Shown here: one piece after another, positions 24,113 to 33,015 of the stretch | Numbering within the stretch: position 1 is the first letter of the stretch | How the letters are laid out: the number at the start of each line of letters is the position of its first letter | Assembly (NCBI GenBank): GCA_963701955.1 | Contig: OY969694.1 | Location: forward strand, 1,612,001-1,676,000 | Source: Bog-473 sp963701955 | Lineage (GTDB): Bacteria > Actinomycetota > Acidimicrobiia > Acidimicrobiales > RAAP-2 | Reading direction: 5' to 3' | DNA: 64,000 bases | Translations under genes and position numbers: made by a program | The notes under the pieces: model-generated | Databases searched by the model: none | The model's input: the letters and a program-made list of their open reading frames with translations, nothing else | Told to the model about the DNA's origin: nothing

Positions 24113-25540
24113 CTACTCCTGAATGTTGCTCATGACGTGCTTGAGGCGCGTGTAGTCCTCGAACCCGTACGCCGAGAGGTCCTTGCCGTATCCCGACCGC
24201 TTGAAGCCTCCGTGTGGCATCTCGGCCACGAGAGGGATGTGCGTGTTGATCCACACGCATCCGAAGTCGAGGTCGCGGGCCATCCGCATGGCGCGGGCGT
24301 GGTCCCGGGTCCAGACCGACGAGGCCAAGCCGTACGGCACGCCGTTGGCCCACTCGAGTGCCTCGGCCTCGTCGGTGAATTCCTGGACGGTGATCACGGG
24401 ACCGAACACCTCGGACTGCACCATCTCGTCATCCTGACGGAGGCCGGCGACGACGGTCGGGGCGAAGCAGTAGCCGCGTGCACCCACCGGGTTGCCGCCT
24501 GCCGCGACTCGTGCATGGTCAGGCAGCCGGTCGAGGAAGCCTGCAACGCGCTCGAGTTGCGTCGCGTTGTTGAGCGGGCCGAAGTCGGCGTCGTCGACGT
24601 CGGGACCGCCGACCGTCGTTCCCTCGGCTTGTTCGACCAGCGCGGAGAGGAGCTCGTCGTGCACCCGGGGAGACGCCAGTACCCGTGTCGCCGCCGTGCA
24701 ATCCTGCCCGGCGTTGAAGTACCCCGCTGCGGCAATCCCTTCTGCTGCCGCGGCGGGATCGGCGTCCTCGAAGACGATGACCGGTGCTTTGCCGCCGAGC
24801 TCGAGGTGCACCCGTTTCAGGGTCGGCGCAGCGGCGGCGGCCACCTCCATACCGGCGCGGACCGAACCCGTGACCGAGACCATCGCCGGCGTCTCGTGGA
24901 CGACGAGGGCACGCCCGGTGTCCCGGTCACCGCAGACGACGTTGAAGACCCCGGGAGGCAGGTACTCCGCCATGATCTCGGCCAGGAGCAACGTGGTCAC
25001 CGGCGTGGTGTCCGATGGCTTGAGCACCATGGTGTTGCCGGCGGCCAACGCGGGGGCGAACTTCCACACCGCCATCATCATCGGGTAGTTCCACGGGGTC
25101 ACCGCGCCGCACACGCCGATCGGCTCCCGCCGGATGAACGAGGTATGCCCGGCCATGTACTCCGCCGCGGCAAGGCCCTGCAGCTGACGTGCGGCCCCGG
25201 CAAAGAAGCGGATCTGATCGACCATGGGCGGGACCTCCTCGTCCATGGTCAGTTGGAACGGCTTTCCGGTGTTCTCGCACTCGGCTCGCACGAGCTCTTC
25301 AGCCCGGGCCTCCACGGCGTCGGCGATGCGGATCAGAGCCAGGCTGCGTTCGGAGGGTGTCGTGCGTTTCCACGACGTGAAGGCCTCCGCGGCCACCCGG
25401 AGGGCCCTGTCGACATCGGCTCGACCCGAGACCGGCGCCTCGGCGAAGGGCTCCCCTGTGCTCGGATCGATGAGGGGGGCGGTCTGCCCGTCCTCGGCGT
25501 CGCAGTACGCCCCACCGACGAAGTTGTGCAGCCTGCGCAT
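24113..25540 (-). CDS. Aldehyde dehydrogenase, aminobutyraldehyde/betaine-aldehyde type
   Basis: 475 residues, NAD-dependent. TPWNYPMMMAVWKFAPALAAG, LELGGKAPVIVFEDAD (catalytic Glu), FNAGQDCTAATRV (catalytic Cys) and MPHGGFKRSGYGKDLS. GQDCTA and FKxSGYGKD are features of 4-aminobutyraldehyde and betaine-aldehyde dehydrogenases. ATG 25540 is selected: GGGGAGG lies 6 bases upstream, and the other ATG at 25546 abuts that site. Likely role: converting 4-aminobutyraldehyde from putrescine to GABA, with the divergent aminotransferase and oxidase. Confidence 0.88.
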   Translation of the reverse strand: MRRLHNFVGGAYCDAEDGQTAPLIDPSTGEPFAEAPVSGRADVDRALRVAAEAFTSWKRTTPSERSLALIRIADAVEARAEELVRAECENTGKPFQLTMDEEVPPMVDQIRFFAGAARQLQGLAAAEYMAGHTSFIRREPIGVCGAVTPWNYPMMMAVWKFAPALAAGNTMVLKPSDTTPVTTLLLAEIMAEYLPPGVFNVVCGDRDTGRALVVHETPAMVSVTGSVRAGMEVAAAAAPTLKRVHLELGGKAPVIVFEDADPAAAAEGIAAAGYFNAGQDCTAATRVLASPRVHDELLSALVEQAEGTTVGGPDVDDADFGPLNNATQLERVAGFLDRLPDHARVAAGGNPVGARGYCFAPTVVAGLRQDDEMVQSEVFGPVITVQEFTDEAEALEWANGVPYGLASSVWTRDHARAMRMARDLDFGCVWINTHIPLVAEMPHGGFKRSGYGKDLSAYGFEDYTRLKHVMSNIQE

Positions 25541-25638
25541 CGGCATCCTCCCCGAGACCGTTGGTGACAGGATCACAGATCGAGTCGCCATCAACAAGCA
25601 TTTTCGCAAATCTGGGGCACTAGAACGACGAATTCAGC

Positions 25639-25666
25639 TTGACTCAGGCCGTTAAGATGTCACAAT
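25639..25666 (+). promoter_or_regulatory. Candidate promoter of the Lrp-aminotransferase operon
   Basis: TTGACT (25639-25644), 16-nt spacer, CACAAT (25661-25666, 4 of 6 to consensus). It lies in a locally A+T-rich intergenic stretch (25547-25767) between the divergent aldehyde dehydrogenase and Lrp genes, where an Lrp-type regulator would be expected to bind. Confidence 0.4.
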
Positions 25667-25767
25667 TCTGCATATCTGGTCCGCAGAAAGGAACCCAGCC
25701 AGGTGCCGTGTCACGGGCCGGCACGGCAGTTGGGCGACACGAGGTGCGAGCGGAACGAGGAATTCCC

Positions 25768-26310
25768 ATGAGTGAGGACGAGTCTCGCCAGGCTGGGGCG
25801 TCCGCACGGTCGGGGGGACCCACGAGACCCGGTGTCTCCGACGACCCAGCCCCCTCGGCCGGACCTCTGCTCGACGCGCCGAACCGCGCCATCATCGAGG
25901 CCCTCCAGCGCGATGGCCGCCAGCCATACGGGGCCATCGCCGAGCAGGTGGGACTCTCGGAGGCGGCTGTCCGTCGGCGGGTCCAGCGCCTGCGGGAATC
26001 GGGGATCATCGAGATCGTCGCAGTCACCGACCCCTTGCAACTTGGGTTCACACGCCAGGCCATGGTTGGGTTGTCGGTCGAGGGGGACGTGCGACGGGTG
26101 GCCGAGAAGCTCTCCGCCCTCGACGAAGTGGCGTACGTGGTGATGTGCGCCGGCTCGTTCGATCTTCTCGTCGAGATCGTCTGCGAGGACGACGAGCGGC
26201 TGCTCCACGTCCTGAACGACTCGGTGCGCTCCATCCCGGGGGTGCGCTCCACCGAGACCTTCTTGTACCTGAAGCTGGCCAAGCAGACCTACACCTGGGG
26301 CACCCGGTGA
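25768..26310 (+). CDS. Lrp/AsnC-family transcriptional regulator
   Basis: 180 residues from ATG 25768. A flexible acidic/Pro-rich head of about 32 residues is followed by the AsnC helix-turn-helix (DAPNRAIIEALQRDGR, then GLSEAAVRRRVQRLRESGII). The RAM ligand-binding domain contains GLSVEGDVRRVAEKLSAL, VVMCAGSFDLLVEIVCEDDE and a C-terminal STETFLYLKLAKQTYTWG. The pattern fits the regulators that control polyamine and GABA catabolism in actinobacteria. It sits at the head of the aminotransferase operon (28 bp to the next gene) and is probably autoregulated by polyamines or amino acids. Confidence 0.9.
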   Translation: MSEDESRQAGASARSGGPTRPGVSDDPAPSAGPLLDAPNRAIIEALQRDGRQPYGAIAEQVGLSEAAVRRRVQRLRESGIIEIVAVTDPLQLGFTRQAMVGLSVEGDVRRVAEKLSALDEVAYVVMCAGSFDLLVEIVCEDDERLLHVLNDSVRSIPGVRSTETFLYLKLAKQTYTWGTR

Positions 26311-26338
26311 GTGCCCCGACCCACTCGGGGGAGATGCA

Positions 26339-27778
26339 ATGAACGCGACAAGTCCTGAGAACTCGGAGCTGAGCGACCAGGCGAAGCGCCATCTGTGGAT
26401 GCACTTCAGCCGCATGGGGTCCTACGAGGACCACGAGATACCCGTCATCGTGCGGGGCGAGGGCGCCTACGTGTGGGACCAGCACGGGAAGCGCTATCTC
26501 GACGGCCTGGCCGGCCTGTTCACCTCGCAGATCGGGCATGGGCGCACCGAGCTGGCCCAGGCGGGCGCCAAGCAGGCAGAGACCTTGGCCTACTTTCCCC
26601 TGTGGACCTACGCGCACCCGCGGGCGATCGAGCTCTCCGAGCGGCTGGCCACCTATGCCCCAGGCGACCTCAACCGGGTCTTCTTCACCACAGGCGGCTC
26701 CGAAGCGGTGGAATCGGCCTGGAAGCTGGCCCGCCAGTACTTCCGGCTCCGGGGCCAGCCGCAGAAGACGAAAGCGATCAGCCGGGCCATCGCCTACCAC
26801 GGCACCACCTTGGGCGCCCTGTCGATCACGGGCATCCCCGACCTGCGGACCCCGTTCGAACCGCTCGTCCCGGGGAGCATCAAGGTCCCCAACACCAACT
26901 TCTACCGTGCCGGGGGCGGGGCAGGAGGTCGGGCCGTGCCGTACCCTCCTCCCCTCCTGTGGCACGGCGACCCGGTCGACGACGCGAACGAGGTGGCCTT
27001 CGGCATGTGGGCGGCCGACGAGATCGAGCGCGCCATCGAGCGGGAAGGTGCCGACACCGTGGCGGCCGTGTTCCTCGAGCCGGTGCAGAACGCGGGGGGA
27101 TGCTTCCCGCCTCCACCCGGCTACTTCGATCGGGTGCGCGAGATCTGCGACCGCCACGACGTCCTCCTCGTGTCCGACGAGGTCATCTGCGCCTTCGGCC
27201 GACTGGGTCATTGGTTCGGCGCGCTCCGTTACGAGTACCAACCCGACATCATGACGGTGGCCAAGGGACTCACGTCGGGCTACGCCCCTCTCGGCGCCAT
27301 GATCGCGTCGGATCGGCTCATGGAGCCCTTCCTCGGTCCGGGAAAGTCGTTCCTGCACGGCTTCACCTTCGCCGGACACCCGGTGAGCTGTGCCGTGGCA
27401 CTGGCCAACCTCGACGTGTTCGAAGGTGAGCACATCCTCGAACACGTGCGCGCGACCGAAGGTGCCTTCCGTGGCGCGCTCGAGTCGCTGTACGACCTGC
27501 CCATCGTGGGCGACGTCCGGGGCGCGGGGTTCTTCTACGGGATCGAGCTCGTCAAGGACAAGGCGACGCGCGAGTCCTTCGACGACGCCGAGTCCGAGCG
27601 CCTGCTGCGCGGGTTCCTCTCCGGCGCCCTGTTCGAGGCCGGGTTGATCTGCCGCGCCGACGACCGGGGAGACCCGGTGGTCCAGCTCTCACCTCCGCTC
27701 ATCTGCGGCCAGGAGGAGATCGACCTGATGGCCTCCACGCTGCGCGAGGTGCTGAGCGAGGCGTGGCGCCGGATGTAG
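26339..27778 (+). CDS. Class-III (omega-amino) PLP aminotransferase
   Basis: 479 residues. FTTGGSEAVESAWKLARQYF (PLP phosphate loop), RAIAYHGTTLGALSITG, EPVQNAGGCFPPPPGYFDRV, LLVSDEVICAFGRLG (PLP aspartate), and TVAKGLTSGYAPLGAMI with the PLP lysine. These are hallmarks of putrescine/beta-alanine/GABA:pyruvate aminotransferases. Preceded by GGGGGAG about 8 bases before ATG 26339. With the aldehyde dehydrogenase and GabD1 it completes putrescine to aminobutyraldehyde to GABA to succinate. The exact amine is not certain. Confidence 0.9.
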   Translation: MNATSPENSELSDQAKRHLWMHFSRMGSYEDHEIPVIVRGEGAYVWDQHGKRYLDGLAGLFTSQIGHGRTELAQAGAKQAETLAYFPLWTYAHPRAIELSERLATYAPGDLNRVFFTTGGSEAVESAWKLARQYFRLRGQPQKTKAISRAIAYHGTTLGALSITGIPDLRTPFEPLVPGSIKVPNTNFYRAGGGAGGRAVPYPPPLLWHGDPVDDANEVAFGMWAADEIERAIEREGADTVAAVFLEPVQNAGGCFPPPPGYFDRVREICDRHDVLLVSDEVICAFGRLGHWFGALRYEYQPDIMTVAKGLTSGYAPLGAMIASDRLMEPFLGPGKSFLHGFTFAGHPVSCAVALANLDVFEGEHILEHVRATEGAFRGALESLYDLPIVGDVRGAGFFYGIELVKDKATRESFDDAESERLLRGFLSGALFEAGLICRADDRGDPVVQLSPPLICGQEEIDLMASTLREVLSEAWRRM

Positions 27779-29322
27779 CGAGCGAGCCGAACGCGGATTT
27801 CGACGGCCGCCTGGGGTGGGGAGAGCGCTCCGGATATCAGCGCCTCTCCCTCTGGTGGGCTGCCGTCCCGGTTCCGCTGCCCGCTCGCCCCGCGCTGAGC
27901 CAGGACCTCGACGTCGATGTCTGCGTCGTCGGCGCCGGTTTCACCGGCCTGTGGACGGCCCACTCGCTCGCGGTCGCCGATCCCACGCTCCGCGTGGCGG
28001 TGGTCGAGCGCGAGGTTGCCGGCTTCGGGGCGTCGGGTCGCAACGGCGGCTGGTGCTCCGCCCTCTTCCCGGTATCGGACACGGCGCTGACCCGCCGGCA
28101 CGGCTCGGCTGCCATGCGCGCCATGCGCGCCGCGATGCACGAGAGCGTCGAGGTGGTCGGAGCCAGCGCGGCGGCCGAAGGCATCGACTGCCACTTCGTC
28201 AAGGGAGGTTCGCTGTCGCTGGCGAGAAACGAGGCACAGCGGGAACGCGCGCTGGCCGAGGTCGACCAGTCCCGGTCTCTCGGGCTCGCCGAAGACGACG
28301 TGCGTTGGCTCGGCGCGCGGGAGGCCGCGGAACTGATCGGCGCCACCGACGTCCTCGGTGCGACCTTCACCCCGCACTGCGCCGCGCTCCAGCCGGCCCT
28401 GCTCGCCCGCGGCGTGGCCGACGCCGTGGAGCGCCGCGGCGTGCGGGTCTTCGAGCACACGGCCGTCCGTACCCTCCGGCCCGGACGGCGACCGGCCGTG
28501 GTGACCAACGGTGGCACGATCACCGCCGACGTGGTCGTCCGGGCCACCGAGGCGTGGACGCCCACGCTTCAGGGATACCGACGCGCCATCCTCCCGGTGT
28601 ACTCGCTCATGGTCGCAACCGAGCCACTCGGGCCCGAGTTCTGGTCGGAGGCCGGGCTCGCCGGGCGCACCACCTTCGCCGATCATCGCCACATGGTGAT
28701 CTACGGACAGCGGACGGCCGACGGGCGCATCGCGTTCGGAGGACGGGGTGCGCCCTATCACTACGGGTCGGCCCTACGGACGCACTTCGACCACGACGCG
28801 GCGGTACACACGCTGCTACGGGACACACTCGTCGAGCTGTTCCCTGCGCTGCGTGAGGCGTCGTTCACCCATGCCTGGGGAGGGCCGCTGGGTATTGCGC
28901 GCGACTGGCACGCGTCGGTCGGGTACGACCCTCGGACGGGAATGGCCTGGGCGGGTGGCTACGTGGGCGACGGGGTGGCGACGTCCAACCTGGCCGGGCG
29001 CACGCTGGCCGACCTGATCACCGGGAGCCGGTCCGACCTGACCGAGCTTCCCTGGGTCGGGCACCACTCACCCACCTGGGAGCCCGAGCCCTTGCGCTGG
29101 CTCGGGGTGAACGTCGGGCTGTGGGCCACCAAGGCGGCCGACCGGGCCGAGGGCGCGTCGAGGACGGCCGAGCGCCACGGCCCGCGTGCTGAGCCGCCTC
29201 TACGGTCGCTGAGCCCCCGGGGGCGCGGTCTTCACGATCTGCCAGAGTCCTTCGAGGTCGAGATGCTCCTCGCAGGCATCGGCCACACGGTCGATCTGGC
29301 GCTCGCGCATCGCGTCGAATGA
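27763..29322 (+). CDS. FAD-dependent amine oxidase, PuuB/DadA-like (DAO superfamily)
   Basis: 519 residues. The FAD Rossmann motif VDVCVVGAGFTGLWTAHSLA is near residue 47, followed by GFGASGRNGGWCSA, a signature of gamma-glutamylputrescine oxidase-like enzymes. C-terminal GGYVGDGVATSNLAGRTLADL binds FAD. GTG 27763 lies inside the last codons of the aminotransferase gene (16-base overlap). The enzyme part ends about residue 470. The last 41 residues are encoded over the antisense 3' end of cobQ (123-bp overlap) and have no homology, suggesting loss of an earlier stop. Its neighbours point to amine or polyamine oxidation. Confidence 0.87.
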   Translation: MAPDVASEPNADFDGRLGWGERSGYQRLSLWWAAVPVPLPARPALSQDLDVDVCVVGAGFTGLWTAHSLAVADPTLRVAVVEREVAGFGASGRNGGWCSALFPVSDTALTRRHGSAAMRAMRAAMHESVEVVGASAAAEGIDCHFVKGGSLSLARNEAQRERALAEVDQSRSLGLAEDDVRWLGAREAAELIGATDVLGATFTPHCAALQPALLARGVADAVERRGVRVFEHTAVRTLRPGRRPAVVTNGGTITADVVVRATEAWTPTLQGYRRAILPVYSLMVATEPLGPEFWSEAGLAGRTTFADHRHMVIYGQRTADGRIAFGGRGAPYHYGSALRTHFDHDAAVHTLLRDTLVELFPALREASFTHAWGGPLGIARDWHASVGYDPRTGMAWAGGYVGDGVATSNLAGRTLADLITGSRSDLTELPWVGHHSPTWEPEPLRWLGVNVGLWATKAADRAEGASRTAERHGPRAEPPLRSLSPRGRGLHDLPESFEVEMLLAGIGHTVDLALAHRVE

Positions 29323-30723
29323 GATGCCCGAGGGGCGCCAGACCCGTCCCCGCCGTGCCGCCACCATGCCGAGGAACCAGGCGCGGAAGGCGTCGTCCTC
29401 GAACAAGCCGTGCACGGTGGTGCCCACCACCGTGCCGGCGGCGTCGCGCGCACCGGGCGGACCGTCGTCGGGATCACCCCCCAACCAGGACACACAGGCC
29501 GCTGAGGCCACGATGCGCCCGTGGCGGATCTCGTAGCCGCGGGCCGTGGTGGCCGCTGGACCGGCCGCGGTCACCAGGCGGACCACCTTCTCCTGCCCGA
29601 ACACGGTGTGCACCGGGAGCCAGCCCAACCCGTCAACCTCGGGATGGGGGGACTCCGTGGCGTCGGGATCGCTGATCGTCTGACCCAGCATCTGGTAGCC
29701 CCCGCAGATCCCGATCACCAACGGTGGGGTGGGCCGGGCCCGCAGGTCCCCGAGCGCGCCGGCCAACCCCGAGGTGCGCATCCACTGCAAGTCGGCCACG
29801 GTGGCCCTGGTCCCGCCCACGACGACCAGGTCGGGATCGCCCAGCGCGTCGGCGTGCTCGACCCAGCGGACGCGCACGGCGGGCTCGGCGGTCAGCGGGT
29901 CGAGGTCGGTGAAGTTGGACAGGCGCGGCAGGCGGATCGCCGCCACGTCGATCCCGGCAGTACCGGGTGGCGGGCCCGCAGAGTGCGCCAGGACCGGATC
30001 CGACAGGCTCAGCGAATCCTCGGCATCGAAGGGCAGCGGTCCGAGGTGCGGCAGCACCCCGAGTGTGGGCACGCCGCAGCGCGCCTCGAGCTCCCCGGTG
30101 GCGTTCCCCAGCATCCCGGGATCGCCACGGAAGCGGTTGATCACGAAGCCGCGCACGAGCGAGGAGAGCTCGGGGGGCACGATGGACACGGTCCCGTAGA
30201 GATGGGCGAAGACGCCACCGCGCTCGATGTCCCCCACCAGCACGGCGCCGACGCCGGCCCGCCGGGCCAGCCCCAGGTTGACCAGGTCGTGCTCGAGCAA
30301 GTTGATCTCGGCCGGGCTGCCGGCCCCCTCGCAGACCACGACGTCGAAGCGGGCCCGCAGATCGGCCAGCGCGCCGTCGACCACGTCGACGAGGTCCCGG
30401 CGCGCCCCGTGGTAACCCGCCGCCGTCTCGGTGGCGCGGGGACGGCCCATGACGACGACCTGCGAGGTGCGCTCACCGGTCGGCTTGAGCAGCACGGGGT
30501 TCATGGAGACCTCGGGCTCGACGCCCGCGGCACGGGCCTGGACCCACTGCGCCCGACCGATCTCGCCGCCGTCAGCCGTCACCATGGCGTTGAGCGACAT
30601 GTTCTGCCCCTTGAACGGGGCGACCGAGACGCCGCGGCGGGCCAACACTCGACAGAGGCCGGTGACCACGGTCGACTTGCCGGCGTCCGAGGTGGTCCCG
30701 CACACCAGCAACGCCCCGTTCAC
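29200..30723 (-). CDS. cobQ: Cobyric acid synthase
   Basis: ATP- and glutamine-dependent amidation of adenosylcobyrinic acid diamide in B12 synthesis. 507 residues from GTG 30723. ALLVCGTTSDAGKSTVVTGL is the nucleotide loop, followed by PFKGQNMSLNAMV and QARAAGVEPEVSMNPVLLKP. The glutaminase domain has the nucleophile in VIGICGGYQMLGQ and the histidine in TTVHGLFED. Other cobalamin genes are not in the window, and only 26 bp separate it from the divergent permease, so no cobalamin riboswitch can precede it. Confidence 0.95.
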   Translation of the reverse strand: MNGALLVCGTTSDAGKSTVVTGLCRVLARRGVSVAPFKGQNMSLNAMVTADGGEIGRAQWVQARAAGVEPEVSMNPVLLKPTGERTSQVVVMGRPRATETAAGYHGARRDLVDVVDGALADLRARFDVVVCEGAGSPAEINLLEHDLVNLGLARRAGVGAVLVGDIERGGVFAHLYGTVSIVPPELSSLVRGFVINRFRGDPGMLGNATGELEARCGVPTLGVLPHLGPLPFDAEDSLSLSDPVLAHSAGPPPGTAGIDVAAIRLPRLSNFTDLDPLTAEPAVRVRWVEHADALGDPDLVVVGGTRATVADLQWMRTSGLAGALGDLRARPTPPLVIGICGGYQMLGQTISDPDATESPHPEVDGLGWLPVHTVFGQEKVVRLVTAAGPAATTARGYEIRHGRIVASAACVSWLGGDPDDGPPGARDAAGTVVGTTVHGLFEDDAFRAWFLGMVAARRGRVWRPSGISFDAMRERQIDRVADACEEHLDLEGLWQIVKTAPPGAQRP

Positions 30724-30749
30724 ACAGTGAGTTCTACACTCGGTCACCC

Positions 30750-32294
30750 ATGGCACTGGCCCAGGACTTCTCCGAGGACGTCGCCGTCCTCCACGACCCC
30801 GACGCCGCCGAGGTCTTCCACATCGAGCGGCACGGGATCGACTTCATCCCCGAGTCCGAGCGCTGGGCCCGTCCGAGGGACATCTTCGGCATGTGGGCGG
30901 GCGTGAGCGTCCAGGTCGAGTACTTCATCTACGGCGCCATCCTCATGACCTTCGGGCTGACCTTCGCCCAGGTCCTCTTCGTGATCGTCCTGGGGAACCT
31001 CTCCTACGTGCTCCTCGGCCTGTGCTCGCTGCAGGGTCCGAACACCGGCACCACCGTCTTCGCCGTGAACCGGGCGCCCTTCGGGCCCAACGGGTCGCGA
31101 CCGATCTCGTTCTTCAACTGGATCACCCAGATCGGCTTCGAGGTGGAGGGGTTGATCCTGATCGTGGGCGCGGGGCTGGTCCTGATGACCAAGGCCGGGT
31201 TCATGCCGGGCAACCCGGCCAAGGTCGCCCTCGTCGTCGCGGCCGTGCTGGTCCAGGGGATCCTCCCCCTCCTCGGGCACGCCGCCATCGTCAAGACGCT
31301 GCGGTGGCTGGTCCTCCCCTTCGTAGTCATCTTCGCCGTGCTGCTGGCGTTCGCAATCCCGCACGCCAACCTCCACGTGGTCCGGACCAGTGGCGACTGG
31401 CAGACGTTCATGGAGGCGCTCGCCCTCACCATCGCGCTGAGCGGTCTCGGCTGGACCGAGAACGGCAACGACTACACCCGCTACTGCCCCACCGACGTCT
31501 CGAGGAAGGCGGTCGTCGGCTGGGTCTTCCTCGGCACCGCGGTGCCGGAGATCCTCATCATGACCCTCGGCGCCCTGGTGGGCACCTTCGTGCTCGGCAT
31601 CGGCACCGGCGCCGGCGGATTCCTCCCCTTCGCCCACCAGCACGCCATCCCGGCATGGTTCGTCGTGGTGTTCCTCCTCTTCGCCGTGGTCCAGCTGTTC
31701 GGGGTCAACAGCCTCGACATGTACTCCTCAGGCGTCACGCTCCAGGCCGTGGGCCTGCCGGTGCAGCGGTACCAGGCCGTCCTCGTGGACTGCGTCATCG
31801 CCTTCGGCGTCACCATGTGGGCCATCTTCAGCGGTTCGTTCACCGAGTACCTCTCGGACTTCGTCGACGTCGTGATCGTGTGGATCGCTCCCTGGTGCGC
31901 CATCTTCTTGACGGACTGGGTCCTGCGCCGCTGCCGGTACGTCCCCGCCGAACTGCAGAAGACGGGGCACGACTCGTTGTACTGGCGCCGGGGGGGCGTG
32001 AACTGGGCGGCCTGGGTGGCCCAGCTCGTCGGCATGTTCGCCGCCGTCTCTGCCCTCTTCGTGAACCCCGCCTACTACTTCCGGGTCCCCACCTGGCTGA
32101 ACGAGGTCACCGACCATGTGAAGGACGTGCACGGGTACGGCGCCGACTTCAGCGTCTTCTTGGGCATGGGCGTGGCCGCGCTCGTCTACGTAATTCTGGC
32201 GTGGGGCAAGGTCCGCCGAGAGTCCGAGGCGCAGGACGCGCTGTTGCGGGCGGAAGGTCTCCTGGGCGCCGGCTCAGGCCCAGTCCTCCACTAG
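30750..32294 (+). CDS. NCS1-family purine/cytosine permease
   Basis: 514 residues with about 12 hydrophobic segments. FHIERHGIDFIPESERWARP is the NCS1 N-terminal signature, followed by MWAGVSVQVEYFIYGAI (helix 1) and LGLCSLQGPNTGTTVFAVNR. LTIALSGLGWTENGNDYTRY is the conserved mid-protein loop and NSLDMYSSGVTLQA lies in a later helix. It is a sodium- or proton-coupled importer of nucleobases or related compounds in the inner membrane. It is convergent, with a 21-base overlap, with a phosphoribosyltransferase gene, supporting a base-salvage role. Confidence 0.9.
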   Translation: MALAQDFSEDVAVLHDPDAAEVFHIERHGIDFIPESERWARPRDIFGMWAGVSVQVEYFIYGAILMTFGLTFAQVLFVIVLGNLSYVLLGLCSLQGPNTGTTVFAVNRAPFGPNGSRPISFFNWITQIGFEVEGLILIVGAGLVLMTKAGFMPGNPAKVALVVAAVLVQGILPLLGHAAIVKTLRWLVLPFVVIFAVLLAFAIPHANLHVVRTSGDWQTFMEALALTIALSGLGWTENGNDYTRYCPTDVSRKAVVGWVFLGTAVPEILIMTLGALVGTFVLGIGTGAGGFLPFAHQHAIPAWFVVVFLLFAVVQLFGVNSLDMYSSGVTLQAVGLPVQRYQAVLVDCVIAFGVTMWAIFSGSFTEYLSDFVDVVIVWIAPWCAIFLTDWVLRRCRYVPAELQKTGHDSLYWRRGGVNWAAWVAQLVGMFAAVSALFVNPAYYFRVPTWLNEVTDHVKDVHGYGADFSVFLGMGVAALVYVILAWGKVRRESEAQDALLRAEGLLGAGSGPVLH

Positions 32295-32888
32295 GCCTCC
32301 TGCACCGTCGGGACGGAACAACGGCATGGCGCCGAGAGCGCGCACGAGCGCGGCGTCCTCACCGAGCATCTCCTGCCAGCCTCCCCCCTCCGTCATCAGC
32401 GTGCCCACGACAACCGGCTCGGCCTCCATGCGCCGGACCAGGCGCAGCGCGGCCGCCAGCGACGCGCCGGTCGAGATCACGTCGTCGACCACCGCGATCC
32501 GCCTCCCGCGCACCGCGTCCACCCGCATGGGATCGACGCGGAGTTTCTGCACCACGTCGGTGGTGATCGACTGCACCGGCTCGCACCATGAGTCGCCCAG
32601 GTGGATCTTGGGTGTCTTGTGCAGGATCACGTAGTCGTTGAGCCCGAGAGCCCGGCTGGTCTCGATCGCCAGTGGGATCCCCATGGTGGCCACCGACACC
32701 ACGAGCTCGGGCCGAGCCGACTCCATGAGCGCGGCCAGCTCACGCCCGGCGACCTCGGCGAAGGCGACGCCCATGTCGACGCAGATGAGCAGCGCGATGG
32801 TGAGTTCCGCGGAGAGGGGCACGAGGGGGAGCTCCACCGGCTGGCTCCCCACCTTCGTGGCATAGGTGTGCTGTCCTGTGACGGGCAT
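32274..32888 (-). CDS. Purine-type phosphoribosyltransferase
   Basis: 204 residues. The PRPP-binding motif RRIAVVDDVISTGASL is near residues 127-142. A flexible-loop equivalent is in HKTPKIHLGDSW, and VVSVATMGIPLAIETSRAL fits the substrate-side loop of adenine/xanthine-type enzymes. It probably converts the base imported by the neighbouring NCS1 permease into its nucleotide. ATG 32888 is used. A TAATGT box ends 7 bases before it, so the transcript may be leaderless. Confidence 0.78.
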   Translation of the reverse strand: MPVTGQHTYATKVGSQPVELPLVPLSAELTIALLICVDMGVAFAEVAGRELAALMESARPELVVSVATMGIPLAIETSRALGLNDYVILHKTPKIHLGDSWCEPVQSITTDVVQKLRVDPMRVDAVRGRRIAVVDDVISTGASLAAALRLVRRMEAEPVVVGTLMTEGGGWQEMLGEDAALVRALGAMPLFRPDGAGGLVEDWA

Positions 32889-32895
32889 GGGTCTC

Positions 32896-32901
32896 ACATT
32901 A
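32896..32901 (-). promoter_or_regulatory. Candidate -10 for a leaderless phosphoribosyltransferase mRNA
   Basis: TAATGT on the minus strand ends 7 nt before the ATG at 32888, which would place transcription initiation on or next to the start codon. No convincing -35 hexamer was identified. The GGAGGAGG further upstream is too far (over 13 nt) to be the ribosome site. Confidence 0.35.
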
Positions 32902-33015
32902 GGGACCTCCTCCCCTGGCCGGCGCAGCGAACAAGGCCGCACACTCGACGACGGAGCCCGCCCGGGCGCGAGCCTCCGCGCGGTGGGGAGCAGGGCCGAC
33001 TAAAGAAGGGGAACG

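Noticed and set aside
30724..30749. Cobalamin riboswitch before cobQ
   Set aside because: Only 26 bp separate cobQ from the divergent permease start, far too short for the element.
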